The notes: generated from the letters alone by a model not told the origin. Positions 21,961 to 32,524 are shown, counted from the first letter of the stretch. The stretch is DNA of 64,000 nt from Ascarosepion bandense (GCA_037127315.1 JBBBDQ010000421.1:3490001-3554000); one strand, 5' to 3'. Translations and numbers: made by a program.

Positions 21961-22285
21961 AATACCCTCTCGCTAATGAAGATTTTGTTGAAATAAAATT
22001 TCTCTTACGAAGTCGATTTATCGGCTTAACATGTTAAATCAGAAATTTTCCAGATTGTCTGTATTTAGCATTCTGTCTCATTTTCATCGAAACTTCAAAC
22101 TTTTTGATACAAATTGTATGTTGAATTAACTTTTAGCTGAATAAAACTTGACTTGCAGTCACAATTAAAACCCGCAATTTTTTTTTTTAATTATACTTTA
22201 ACTGGATTTCTGGGACAAGGTCGGGTCGAAAATGTTTCTTAACTTGTATAAAAACAGATAGAAGCTAAAATTACACCCCACTGCA
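21961..22285. other. No gene recognised
   Basis: AT-rich spacer with a poly-T run near 22180. Confidence 0.5.
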
Positions 22286-22289
22286 TACG

Positions 22290-22445
22290 TTTCTTTTTCA
22301 ACCCAAGCAAGACGATAATGCTACTAAGATACAAGTCATTACAAAGAGTGAAAAAAAAAATGAGAAAATTTCAGTGAGGAGAAAAAAGTTCAATAAAGGA
22401 ACCAGATTTAGCATCAATATACAATAGAGTGACGAATGGCATATT
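22290..22445 (-). repeat. LINE-type 3' tail, decayed
   Basis: AACCCAAGCAAGACGATAAT (about 22302-22320) is the inverse of the LINE/SINE tail seen at 4775 and 60600. GGAACCAGATTTAGCATCAA after it may be the adjoining block. Confidence 0.5.
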
Positions 22446-23190
22446 TATAAAGCTGCAAAATTGATTCTTTCCGGCGCGACACACTAAACCAAATTTCTTA
22501 TCAGCAGACCTAGCGATTTATTCATTATAATCTTTTCACTTTTATTCCTGAATAAATCCCGGGTTACATGAAATTCCCTTCACTAACGGAAGTCTTCTAG
22601 GAGATGTGGCTTGATATCGTTCTCTGGCAAATGTCCAGTCAACTTATAAAAACATAATTATTTATCGGTTACATGAATAACACATTAATTTAGTAGTCAA
22701 ATCTCGAGACAATGAAGTTTTCCATATCAAACTACTGTACGTTACAAAAATGTTCTGCTAGATAGCGTAACTTTGAAAATAATGTTTAAAAGGATATATA
22801 TTATACCTAACCGCAACCTTCTTTAGTAGGCTTAGTTTTCATATGTCCGACAAAAGTGCAATATGCTAATTCAAGCAATAAAATTGAAATATGTATGTTC
22901 CTCGTTTATTACACTGATTTAAACAAACTATAAAATAAATTAGTGAAAATGTTCATGGTTTAAACAGTGGATACGAAGTGTAGATCTACATTGCTCTTCA
23001 CAAATCATTTTTATTTACTTTCTCCAACTTCTCCAACATACATATGGTAATAATCTTTTAAAAAATCACTAATAATTTAGGATCACAAAATTTTAAATTA
23101 TCACAATTCATATATCGCCACATCACACGCAAAAATAAACAAAACATAATTATATTAACATTCCAAGGTTAAAAAAAGGATATATCTAAA
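22446..23190. other. No gene recognised
   Basis: AT-rich sequence with no element ends that I recognise. Confidence 0.5.
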
Positions 23191-23512
23191 TCTAAATTTA
23201 TTTTATAAATGGAAGTTTGTCTGTGTGTGTAGGTGTGTGTGTGTGTGTGTGTCTATGTGTCTGTCCGTTACCTATAGACTCCGAAACGGCTGAACCGATT
23301 TTCTGGAAAATTTACACAGTTGTACTATAAGCGTCTGCGAGTGTTGTTAGCTAGGTTTTGTGTCGAGGTACCACCGATAAAGATCGAAAAAATCGGTTTA
23401 TAGAAGGAGTGGTCTGATTTTAATCAAATTTAATACACTCATAGACAAAGATATAAGAAACGATATTCAGAAGTTTCAAGATTGCTGTTCTTACAATAGT
23501 GCAGAAAATCGG

Positions 23513-23561
<49 letters not shown>

Positions 23562-23947
23562 GCAAGATGTTTGTGTGTGTGTCTGTTTATCTGCCTGTAT
23601 GTCTGTATTTTTTTCAGCCCTTTTATTTTAGTTTTTGCTTCTGGTTTGGCTCTAAGTAGGTATAATTGTAGTTCTTAGTCTCAGCCATGATACCATTTAT
23701 TCAGAGGACTTATTTAACCTTCAAATTTCAGTTTACGACGAAAAAAGCTTATTTGATATCGATGCCAGGAAATCAAAATTTGATTTACATCCATTGATTT
23801 TTCATTCAGTCTACGGTTTCGCTTTAACTGGAAACAACTATTGCTTTTTAGTCTTTCGTGCCAACGTCCAAAGAATCTGACCTCCAGGACCATGGATTAG
23901 TTTTAAAGCTTTCATTACACCCGAGCAACGCCGGGCTATACTGCTAG
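23191..23947 (+). mobile_element. Non-autonomous Helitron-like element, complete
   Basis: Starts TCTAAATTTATTTTATAAAT after A and ends CTAG before T at 23947. It has an expanded (GT)n at 23222-23254 and a (TA)n run at 23515-23557. The CCCGAGCAACGCCGGGCTAT terminal block is intact. No protein-coding content. Confidence 0.88.
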
Positions 23948-24909
23948 TAATATATAAAATAAGTGTTCACTTACCACGGGCTTTCTTAAAACTGATAAAA
24001 TATTTGGAATATTTAATACACAGACCGGAACTGTGAAATCCCTTTATGATTTCAATCTTATCATGTGAAAATCTATCTATGACTTAGAGAAAAATGTCTT
24101 AAAATACAATAGGCGTAATTTCTATATTTGATTTAACAAAGAATCTTTAAATTTATATATAATTGCGTTTCTGTTTATGCATGTGCGCGCACGTGCAATC
24201 AGAATCTAAAGAAAATGGTAATGTGTATTATATACGCTCTTCTACACAAAAATTCGTATGAAAAATGTATGACTACGGTTATAATTTTTGGTTATTCAAA
24301 TTATAAATATGCGTATAAATGTATTTAGGTTATTTTACCTTTTCTTAACATGAATCTCTTTGAAGGAAAGCAACGCATATTTCGTTGGTGTAATCTTCTA
24401 ACTTCCATCATTAGAAAATGTTTATTTGTTTGTTTTTTCTTTTATTATTGAATCATTTCAATGAGGATCAATTTCTAAAATTAAACTTATTCTTTTTTTT
24501 CTTTATTTGTCTCATTCTTTTTCGAAATTTTGAATTCAATGCAATTTTGAAGTTGCTGGTTTTTAAAAAGATAATTATATTTTGTCAAAGGTAGGTTGTA
24601 TTTCTTGATCTAGGAAGATCTAGCCAGATAATTAAATAAGCACAGATCTTTTTTTTTCTTTTAGCGAAAACTCACTCTTCCGAAAAGAAATTTTAAAAGA
24701 TTTTCGTAGCCATAATGCATTCTCCAATACTTTGGCTAGGTTTTAGAATTATCCATGAATTGAGAGTTCTTATGTTTCATGTTAAATATAAAGCAAACAA
24801 TACAAATAGTAAAAACGTACGATAATCTTCTGTACAATAACACTAGAATTACAATGTAGTCATTAAATTTGTATTACTGTAGTGATTACCGGTAATCCTC
24901 TAATTTATC
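23948..24909. other. No gene recognised
   Basis: AT-rich with T-rich patches near 24430 and 24490. No repeat or frame supported. Confidence 0.5.
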
Positions 24910-24940
<31 letters not shown>

Positions 24941-25536
24941 GGTCAGGTGCCCCTGCCGTTCTCCTCAGTGTTCTTGACAAGCTCCAAAGGAGAGTCTGTA
25001 ATGTGATAGGTACTAATCTGGCGACTCGACTGCAGCCACTTCCCCATCGTCGAGATGTGGCCTCCCTCTGTCTCTTCTATAAATACTTTCATGGCTTCTG
25101 CTCGGATGAGCTTAAGTCACTGATGCCTCCTCAACAGGTGTTTACCCGTGCAACCAGACTGGCAACTGGGTCCCACCCATTCACAATCTGGTTAGCAAAA
25201 TGCAGACGACAATTCTACTCCTGCATCTTCCTCTCTCGCACTTCCCGCCTGTGGAACTCACTCCCGTATTCTTGCTTTCCTGACGGCTACAACCCCCAGA
25301 AATTTAAATGCAAAATCAATACTCATCTACTAACCACTGGCCTCTAGCTCTCTCCCCTCCCCTGTATAACCTTCCCTTTCTCTCCACCTATGTATCTGTC
25401 ATCGCACCTGCTTTCTCAGCTTTCTATTGTTCCTTTCTAACTAGTTTGTACTCCTCACTCTTTTCTAATTAATCTTCTTACTTTTACGTAACCCCCTGCA
25501 CATCAGTGGCGTTTCCGCCTTGCTCGGGGTGAAATG

Positions 25537-25587
<51 letters not shown>
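24910..25587 (+). mobile_element. Young 5'-truncated LINE bounded by (TA)n on both sides
   Basis: Bases 24941-25540 are the 3' end of a Jockey/CR1/L2-group LINE, and TA runs lie immediately before (24910-24940) and after (25541-25587). An open frame at 25003-25347 encodes the C-terminal part of the RT protein: PLPHRRDVASLCLFYKYF, a conserved SLMPPQQVFTRATRLATG and TSRLWNSLPYSCFPDGYNPQ, ending at the natural stop. It is nearly identical to the copy at 60791-61288. The 3' UTR ends CGGGGTGAAATGATTA and passes straight into (TA)n. Confidence 0.88.
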
Positions 25588-25589
<2 letters not shown>

Positions 25590-26059
25590 CGGTGTAATAT
25601 ATTAGTATTTTGTACCTGTAATCTTTGTCATAGGTAGAATGAATAATTGTTTAGTTGACACAGAGCTGGAATTTCTACGAAGAGGACTTTATTTATATAC
25701 ACGTTAAAATATAAATCAAATAAAATTAACTGCGAAATTGTTACAGTGAACAATTGCTGGCTGGGTGTCGGCAGCCTCTTTGATTTCATGTAACACTTTT
25801 GACATATCTTAGTTTTTGAAAGTTCTACAACATTCCAGTAACTGTTTTCAATGAGCTAATAAATTTTGGTTCGGATATGAAAAATTAATCCAGTATTTGA
25901 AAGACAAATGCGATGACAAATATTACTCAGAAATAGAAATTGCATTGGCGGCAACAATTAAGACTAGATTATCACTTTTTCTTAACGCACTTTTTAGTTG
26001 AACACATTGAACACGTCCCGGTTTATCTTCATTACAATTATTTTAACGGCTCTAAAACT
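25588..26059. other. No gene recognised
   Basis: AT-rich spacer between two LINE fragments. Confidence 0.5.
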
Positions 26060-26730
26060 AAACCTCTCTCCGTTAATTATGTGAAAGAGCCCCCCTCTAT
26101 CTTCCATCAGCATGGCTGATGCTAGCCTCCCGGAAAGTTACCCGCTACACCTTCTCGGACTAACATTTTCGGCAGACATGATGGTGAAAGATTATATTGA
26201 ATCCATTGCTAGGACAGCTGCTAATAAAGTTATTACACTGTGTCGTGCCAGACAATTTTTCTCTCCGGAATCTAACTTACATATCTATAAGTTTATCATT
26301 CGTCCATGCTTAGAATAACCGCAATGCTGTTGGTTCTGACATGGCATCTCGGCTTCAGTTATTTCCCTACTGCAATAATGTAGTTTCCCAGAGTATTTTT
26401 TCTATAAATACTTTCATGCTGATTCTTCGGATGAATTTATTTTTAATTTAAGTTCAGTAATAAACTGCCGACGAGATCTCATGGACGTACAGTTGAGTAG
26501 GCTAGATATAACTGTTAATTCTGTGCTAACAGTTTATTTTCACGCACTTCTTGCTTGTGAAACTTCATTCCAGCTCCATACTTTCCGGCCAACATTAATC
26601 TGCAAAAATTTAAATGCAATGTCAATCGCTGTCTACTGTTTCATCTTTTCTCTTTTCTGTCATTATTAATGTTTCTGTTCCTATTTCAACACCATGAAAT
26701 CTCTTGTATCTTAGTGGTTTTACAATCTTG
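26060..26730 (+). pseudogene. Old LINE fragment (Jockey/CR1/L2 group)
   Basis: The frame 26112-26318 carries LPESYPLHLLGLTFSADM, DYIESIARTA and LCRARQFFSPESNLHIYKFI, the section C-terminal to the RT core. The later protein is scattered over frames (INTFMLI.., then KNLNAMSI at about 26600). Large deletions and stops show it is old. Confidence 0.8.
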
Positions 26731-26742
26731 TGTGATACCGAT

Positions 26743-26850
<108 letters not shown>

Positions 26851-27010
26851 ACGGATAGTGTAATAGTTGTCGCCACGGAAATGGACAAGCCAAGTTCAAG
26901 ACCTGGCTAAATTCGTCACAATCACTTTCGCCCCAATACCCTTGGGAAAGGTATGAATTAATTATTTTTTCCTTTACTGTCTATGTGTTAAATAGCAGAA
27001 CCGGGTAGAA
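26851..27010 (+). mobile_element. SINE with a second type of tRNA head
   Basis: GATAGTGTAATAGTTGTCGC (A-box-like, Asp/Glu/Gly style) and AAGTTCAAGACCTGG (B box) lead into CCCTTGGGAAAGGTATGAAT and TATGTGTTAAATAGCAG. The head differs from the common SINE but the core is shared, so heads have been exchanged between families. Confidence 0.7.
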
Positions 27011-27274
27011 CCGGGTAGATTCCTTAGTCACGGTTCGCATCGTGTACAAGACGGAAAACTCTGCATTCACACGTGAACTGTTTAAAGACTTCGTGGCGCA
27101 CTTGCTCACCAGTTCTCGGTTAGAGGTGTTTCCGCTCACACCTTTACAACTCTATATCACATCTCACATCTCATGTGAGAGTAGTCTGCAGTTTCACTTC
27201 TAATAAACTGAAATTTTAGACCCTCCTGTCGAAAGACAATTTTAAAATATTTCGATTGTTGACACGTTTCGAAG
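27011..27274. other. No gene recognised
   Basis: Short spacer with CACATCTCACATCTCATGTG near 27157, a local palindrome-like word. Confidence 0.45.
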
Positions 27275-27672
27275 ATGAACAGGAATTATCAGAAAAAGAA
27301 TGTTATTTCTCAAGAACAAAATCAGTTGTTAACCGGAGCAAGAAATGGGTTGCAAATTTTAATGATTCCAAATCATCATAAAGAACAATGTTTGCTCTCC
27401 ATGAGCATTACTAATGCTGAACAGAAGAAATCCTTGCGCCTTCTAACTCCTACGTTTGGAGTGAATGGATTATATTGAATCATTTGCCAGGTCTTCTGCA
27501 ATGAAGAATGATTCCCTATGTGGTGCAAAGCCATTTTTTTACATTAGAATCCATCTTTCACATTTATAAATCTACCATTCGTCCGTACATGGACTATTGC
27601 TGCCATACCGGGTCTAGTAATTCTGCTATATATCTGGACAAAATTCTAAGAAAGATCTATAATGTAATCGAT
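27275..27672 (+). pseudogene. Very decayed LINE fragment (Jockey/CR1/L2 group)
   Basis: SESIFHIYKSTIRPYMDYCC at about 27545-27610 matches the C-terminal section of the LINE protein (compare SILHICKSTIRPCMEYCCH at 60.8-61.3 kb). The preceding 200 bp show the PESNTLRLL-like region only as RLLTPTFGV. Heavily mutated. Confidence 0.65.
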
Positions 27673-27674
27673 CT

Positions 27675-27766
27675 GTTATATCGCCGAGGTTGCAGGACGA
27701 TATCCAGAAGATTCATGCTAAATATCTAGAGCACAATATCCGTACTGAGGGATATTAATACAAATA
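27675..27766 (-). repeat. LTR 3'-half fragment of the 36.7-38.4 kb Gypsy family
   Basis: The minus strand contains ATTTGTATTAATATCCCTCA, CGGATATTGTGC and CGGCGATATAAC, matching the 3' half of the LTRs at 36731-36924 and 38216-38455. The other half is replaced by a (TA)n run. Confidence 0.6.
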
Positions 27767-27767
27767 A

Positions 27768-27822
<55 letters not shown>
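27767..27822. repeat. (TA)n microsatellite
   Basis: Uninterrupted TA run of about 28 units. Confidence 0.95.
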
Positions 27823-27827
<5 letters not shown>

Positions 27828-27935
27828 AATGGTTATTAATGGAAGTACATTCCACAGTTAGATATTTACTTTAAGAAGTGCTCAATTCAAAAGCAGAGCA
27901 TAAATATATGATAATTATTATAATAATAATAATAG

Positions 27936-28036
27936 CATGCTGCAACTCAATAGCTTTGGTGTTAAAACACCATCATAAGACTGCTTGATGATGGTGTTTT
28001 AACACCGAAATTATAACTATCGAGTTGCAGCATACT
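27936..28036. repeat. Foldback element inside (TAA)n, with hammerhead-like core
   Basis: Left arm GCATGCTGCAACTCAATAGC and right arm CTATCGAGTTGCAGCATAC are inverted copies. (TAA)n flanks both sides (about 27916-27935 and 28037-28060). In the right arm GATGA (27987) is followed by a 6-bp stem GGTGTT/AACACC and GAAA (28007). The left arm has the same stem with a mutated core. The Conserved C-T before GATGA is interrupted by one extra T. Confidence 0.75.
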
Positions 28037-28067
28037 ATAATAATAATAATAATAATAATAATTACCA

Positions 28068-28088
28068 TATATATATATATATATATAT
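28068..28088. repeat. (TA)n microsatellite
   Basis: TA run between the TAA-flanked foldback and the next foldback unit. Confidence 0.95.
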
Positions 28089-28431
28089 AAGAAAAATTAA
28101 AGCAGACACGTTATTTCATGGTAAATCAGATGTTTAGCCTATTTCAGGCAAACCATCATCAGCTTCCGTCTTTATTTTACAAATGATCTTGTAGCACTAT
28201 TGGACCAGTGCTATTTGATCCCTTGTAAAATAAAGACGGAAGCTGATGATGGTTCGCCTGAAATAGGCCTAAGCTTCCGATTTACCATGAAATAACGTGT
28301 CTGCCTTAATTTTTCTTATATTTGCTCTATATGTATTTATATACATATATATTTAGAGTTCTCTTAGAGAGTTTTCCTACCACTGTATGTACAGGATACT
28401 CCTTTTGCTTCTTCTATATCCACAATGCATG

Positions 28432-28435
<4 letters not shown>
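28089..28435. repeat. Foldback unit 1 with paired hammerhead-like motifs
   Basis: Left arm 28089-28183 and right arm about 28225-28320 are inverted repeats (AAGAAAAATTAA..GCAGACACG and their inverse). Each arm, read in its own sense, contains CGGAAG-CTGATGA-tGG-ttcg-CC-t-GAAA followed about ten bases later by CTTCCG or its mutated form. Right-arm coordinates are CGGAAG 28237-28242, CTGATGA 28243-28249, GAAA 28260-28263 and CTTCCG 28274-28279. After the arms comes TTTGCTCTATATGTATTTAT and a block ending before the next (TA)n. The same unit recurs at 30364-30720. Confidence 0.8.

Positions 28436-28478
<43 letters not shown>
28436..28478. repeat. (TA)n microsatellite
   Basis: TA run, followed by a short duplicated ATATATGGGATYCTTRATAA word. 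Confidence 0.95.
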
Positions 28479-28479
<1 letters not shown>

Positions 28480-28480
<1 letters not shown>

Positions 28481-28684
28481 GATTCTTGATAATGAAACAT
28501 GTATATATATATGGGATCCTTAATAACGAACGTGCTAAAACATATACAAAAAAATGAGAATCTAAATTAAATTGGCTAGACTATTTACCCAAACGCATTA
28601 TTAAAAAATAATTTAAAAGATTATTTTAGATTCTTCTTTCCTTCATGCGTATGTGCAGTCACTTTATTTTAATGAAGTTCTAAA

Positions 28685-28734
<50 letters not shown>

Positions 28735-28916
28735 TGATATGAAAAACACCATATCATTAATTCCTAGAAATGATGTAGCGATTAAGACAAATTACAGTGA
28801 TTCAAAATTCAGGAACGGTTATGTGTTCCTGGTTTATTTTGATTGGTAATTTTCTAAGATCAATTAAACCTAAAGCTGTTCTTTCGCGCACTCACATATA
28901 TTCACTTTAAAAAGTC
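28480..28916. other. No gene; (TA)n at 28686-28732
   Basis: AT-rich spacer with one long TA run. Nothing else recognised. Confidence 0.6.
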
Positions 28917-28975
28917 ATGGCTCAATTGTTAGAGCATAAGATTGGGTGCAATGTGTTCCCTGGTTGATTACAAAT
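28917..28975 (+). repeat. tRNA-like remnant
   Basis: TGGCTCAATTGTTAGAGCAT resembles a tRNA D-arm/A box. CCTGGTTGATTAC sits where a B box would be but is degenerate. Possibly the head of another SINE family. No tRNA gene is claimed. Confidence 0.4.
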
Positions 28976-29539
28976 ATCGGTTCAGTTAAATAATTTTTTT
29001 TTTACTTTTGGTTGTTTGCAAACTCAAAAGCGATCTTTTATTTATATATCTCAAATAAAATAAAAGCTTTCGGCTCAAAGACGAATGATACAGCACTACA
29101 TTGGATATAAGGGTATTTTAGCAATATTTCTAGGTTTTTACGAAGTTTGTCGGTGAATATATTAAATGATACTCTTAAGTAGGGCGGCAGGAATAAAGGC
29201 TCGATGGTATAATATTCAATGCTGCAAATTAACGCAGAGGAACAATGAAAATAGACAGGACTTGACTGTGATCTATAAATATACAAATCTAGGGTATATT
29301 TAATGGCAGAGAATAAAAATTATGTAAGAATCTAAAAATCAAATCACTAGTTTATCACCTGTTTTTTCTACTGATGAATGTCTTGCTAGCCTTGAGGAGC
29401 AATATCGATGGATTGATCTTTGTTTTTTATGTTTTCTGGACTTTTCAAAATCGAAGTATATTTTAGATTGCAAAAATAACTATTTTTTCGAGTAAATATT
29501 GCATTAAATATTTTTTGAGAAACAATGATTTTTTTATAT
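28976..29539. other. No gene recognised
   Basis: AT-rich with poly-T runs. An 82-codon minus-strand frame at 29038-29286 has no recognisable domain. Confidence 0.5.
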
Positions 29540-29735
29540 ACAAGTCCTACTATCTAGCCCATAACTAAAGGAGGAGATGGCTTCTTATCTTTCCCTAAAG
29601 TATACACGCAAGTGAATGTTGTGGTGCAACGGATATCGGCACGGAATGAGAAATCTCAGAGTCGAATTCGAATTCCAATTTAATTTATTGCATTCACTTT
29701 CGCGCAAACATTCTTCGGAAAGATATAAATCCATC
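29540..29735. mobile_element. Two SINE pieces in inverted contact
   Basis: 29540-29608 is the inverse of the SINE core (CCCATAACTAAAGG, CTTTCCCTAAAGTA, CGCAAGTGAATG). From 29609 to 29735 a SINE head lies on the plus strand (GTTGTGGTGCAACGGATATC, GAATTCGAATTCC, CATTCACTTTCGCGC). The pieces meet at GTGAATG, so this is an inversion junction or two truncated insertions. Confidence 0.7.
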
Positions 29736-30011
29736 GAAACTGATCAAGATAGAGGGTTCGGTTCGAAATTTCAATCACCTGAAGAAGGCTGGAGCGTACC
29801 ATGATCGAAATATGAATACGGCAATAAGGATGAGACCAAGAGTCCAAACCATGTAAATAATGTAAATACAACATCATCTCAGAAGTATAGACAAATATTG
29901 AGTAATTTACTCGCAAATCGTAACTTTGGAATACTCTCCTGGATTCTATACTGTCTGTTTAATTGGAGAAAACTACAAGGGTTCACAAACTCAATATATG
30001 TTTATACTGTG
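29736..30011. other. No gene recognised
   Basis: Short AT-rich spacer between SINE pieces. Confidence 0.5.
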
Positions 30012-30230
30012 TAGAATTCATTGCATTCACTTGCACGCAATACACTTGGGAAATGTATTAGTCCATCTCTTCCCTCCAGTTATGAGTTAAATAACAGTTC
30101 AGATTGGGTTCTATAGCCTACGGCAGAAAATAATGGCAATCTACTTCGGGAAAATCTTCTGCCCAGTCAGCTATTTCTCTTTCCAGACATGATCGCTCAA
30201 ACGTGTTTCACATATGTCACTTAACTGATA
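30012..30230 (+). mobile_element. 5'-truncated SINE
   Basis: Begins at GAATTCATTGCATTCACTTG without the tRNA head and continues through the core, GGTTCTATAGCC and the ACATGATCGCTCAAACGTG end. A deletion removes the TTGGTCGGCAACCAGTC part. Confidence 0.8.
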
Positions 30231-30314
30231 TCTATAAAGCTCTATTTACTATTTTGCACTGTATTCACCTATAAAATATCAAACTTTGAACTATACACAC
30301 ACAAACACACACAC

Positions 30315-30317
<3 letters not shown>

Positions 30318-30363
<46 letters not shown>
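30318..30363. repeat. (CA)n and (TA)n microsatellite
   Basis: A CACACA run shortly before leads to a long TA run that abuts foldback unit 2. Confidence 0.9.
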
Positions 30364-30364
<1 letters not shown>

Positions 30365-30720
30365 AGAAAAATTAAGGCAGGCACGTTATTTCATGGTAAA
30401 TCGGAAGTTTGGCCTATTTCAAGCGAACCATCGTCAGATTCCGTCTTTATTTTACAAAGGATTTTACGCGGTTCGTGTAAAATCCTTCCGTCTTTATTTT
30501 ACTTTAATTTGTAAAACAAAGACGGAAGCTGATGATGGTTCGCCTGAAATAGGTCCACACTTCCAATTTACCATGAAATAACGTGTCTGCCTTAATTTTT
30601 CTTATATTTGCTCTATATGTATTTATATACATATATATTTAGAGCTCTCTTAGAGAGTTACCCCACCACTGTATATAGAGGATACTCCTTTGGATTCTTC
30701 TATACCCTCACTGCATATAT
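30364..30720. repeat. Foldback unit 2 with paired hammerhead-like motifs
   Basis: This is the same unit as 28089-28435. Left arm 30364-30460 and right arm about 30500-30605. In the right arm CGGAAG-CTGATGA (30529-30535), GG-TTCG-CC and GAAA (30546-30549) are followed by CTTCC. In the left arm the core reads CTGACGA with CTTCCG intact. The loop between the arms differs completely from unit 1, while the outer block TTTGCTCTATATGTATTTAT to TAGAGAGTT is conserved. A TA run lies on each side. Confidence 0.8.
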
Positions 30721-30786
30721 ATATGTATATATATGTATACATATATATTTCAATATATATATATATATTGAAAATGAAAACAAAAT

Positions 30787-31240
30787 CTAAAGAAGTATCT
30801 GCAATGTAATCTATGTTGACCTAGCATCTCGTCTTCAGTCATTCTCTCACCATTATATGGCTTCGTTCTGTCTTTTCATGCAACTACACTGACGGGCATT
30901 TTTTCCTGGTGCTCCGTTTACGTAAATTTAAGCGTGCTACTAGATTGGCATTTAGGTCTCACCCTTTTCCCACTGAAATAGTAAAATGTAACCGCCACTT
31001 CTCCTGAACAAATTTATTTTCTCGCACTTCCCGCCTGTGGAAATTTGGTCCTCTGATAGCTACAATTTCCAAACATTTAAATGCAACGGCAACTGCAATT
31101 TTCTGTTTCCTTGATTTTCATCCATATTCTATTCTTTCTTCATCAACCCCATACCCCGTTTTTTTACTTATTTTTATCCTCATTGTAACCCTCTTCGAAT
31201 AAGTGGTGGTTTCGCCTTGCTTGGGGGTGTAATTATTAAA
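30787..31240 (+). pseudogene. LINE 3' fragment (Jockey/CR1/L2 group)
   Basis: Recognisable pieces: RRICNVI-like ATCTGCAATGTAATCTATG, RATRLAFRSHPF near 30940, SRTSRLWK near 31020 and the 3' end TTCGCCTTGCTTGGGGGTGT. Frame broken several times. Confidence 0.75.
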
Positions 31241-32039
31241 TCAAAAAATAATATAAAATTTGTGCACTTATATTTGATAGAAATATGAGCTTTAATTTGT
31301 GTGAACATATGCTCTCTTCTGTGTATATATTTGCATCTGCTTTAAAGGTTTGTGTTTTTCTGTCGAGGAAGAAAAAGAAAAAAAAACAGTGACTTTATCT
31401 TCATTCACTTAATCAAAACCTTCTCTAAACTTACCAAATAAACTACTACAGTATCCTACCAGTTTTATGTGTCTGCAATCAGGTTTACAACTCAAGTATC
31501 ACAGTTTTTTTTATATATTTTTGTCTGTTATTGTTTTGTTTTGCTTTTTCCCCCCTATTTTTTAATGCCTTTTCTTGCATCTAGCCGCAGGCTTCCCCGG
31601 AAGTAAGTAAAGTTCAATAATGTACTGCATCAATCACGTCTTGCAAAATGTTATCGCATCGATGAGTCATGTCCTCTTCATATTTCTCGACAGAAAAGCA
31701 GACTGAAAGAAAAATATTCTCTAATGGCATTCTGTTACTACATCTAGCAAGTAAAAAGAATCTGATGGGGTTAAAATACATCAGATGAGGATGCCATTTG
31801 AACGGAAACGGAGACGGCACACATGTATTTGCGTGAAGATAATTATATCCAAGTGGAACTCATATTTAAAAGGGCGATTTTTATTAAATAAAGTTGCTAC
31901 ACAGTTCTCGATAGTACATGCATAGATCACGGGGAAATACCAATGAAGCGTATATACTTGTTAATTAGTATTGCTACTGAAAACTGAGGCAAAGCGAACA
32001 GCTTTCACTAAGAAAAGCGCAATGATAAATATCGACATA
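31241..32039. other. No gene recognised
   Basis: AT-rich with T and C homopolymer patches near 31545. A 68-codon minus frame (31614-31820) has no recognisable domain. Confidence 0.5.
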
Positions 32040-32196
32040 GGTAGAGGCATGGCCGTATCTGACTACCGAGCACACCGGGCACGGGTCCGGGGGCCGATCC
32101 GGGCAATCATAGTGAAAATCCGGACAAGGGAAAATGTCTTCGTCAGAAATCAAACTAAACAATTCACGAAGAAAGAAAGAAAGCAAGAAAGAAAGC

Positions 32197-32244
<48 letters not shown>

Positions 32245-32524
32245 AAAACGAAGAAAACATCAGAGTGAACGCAGTAAAAATCTGTTTGTTTATTTATTAA
32301 TATTTGGAGAAAAGATTGGTTATACTCAGAAAGTCCGAACCCGATTTCCTGTTTTTCGTTCACGTACCGTACCCAATTTCCATTGGAATAGCCGAAAAAA
32401 ATCCGCAAAAATCATTTTTGGAAACGGATGACACTGATGACGTCATGACATTGTCAACTAATAAATCCGGGCAATTTTCTCTGTGCCTGGTGTTTTTAGC
32501 ATCAGCTACGGCCCTGGGTAGAGG
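32040..32524. mobile_element. hAT-type non-autonomous element (469 bp) with 8-bp TSD
   Basis: GGTAGAGG flanks the element at 32040-32047 and 32517-32524. The element (32048-32516) starts CATGGCCGTATCTGA and ends TCAGCTACGGCCCTG, so its ends are inverted repeats with a few mismatches (CAK GGCCGTA.CTGA). The similarity continues inwards: CACACCGGGCACGG on the left against CTGTGCCTGGTGTT on the right. An 8-bp duplication with CA..TG-type ends is the hAT signature. Inside is a (GAAA)n run at 32172-32246 and no transposase frame. The terminal GC content stands out from the surroundings. Confidence 0.85.
32172..32246. repeat. (GAAA)n microsatellite inside the hAT element
   Basis: About 18 GAAA units with two GCAA interruptions at the start. 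They create long open frames on both strands that are not genes. Confidence 0.95.
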
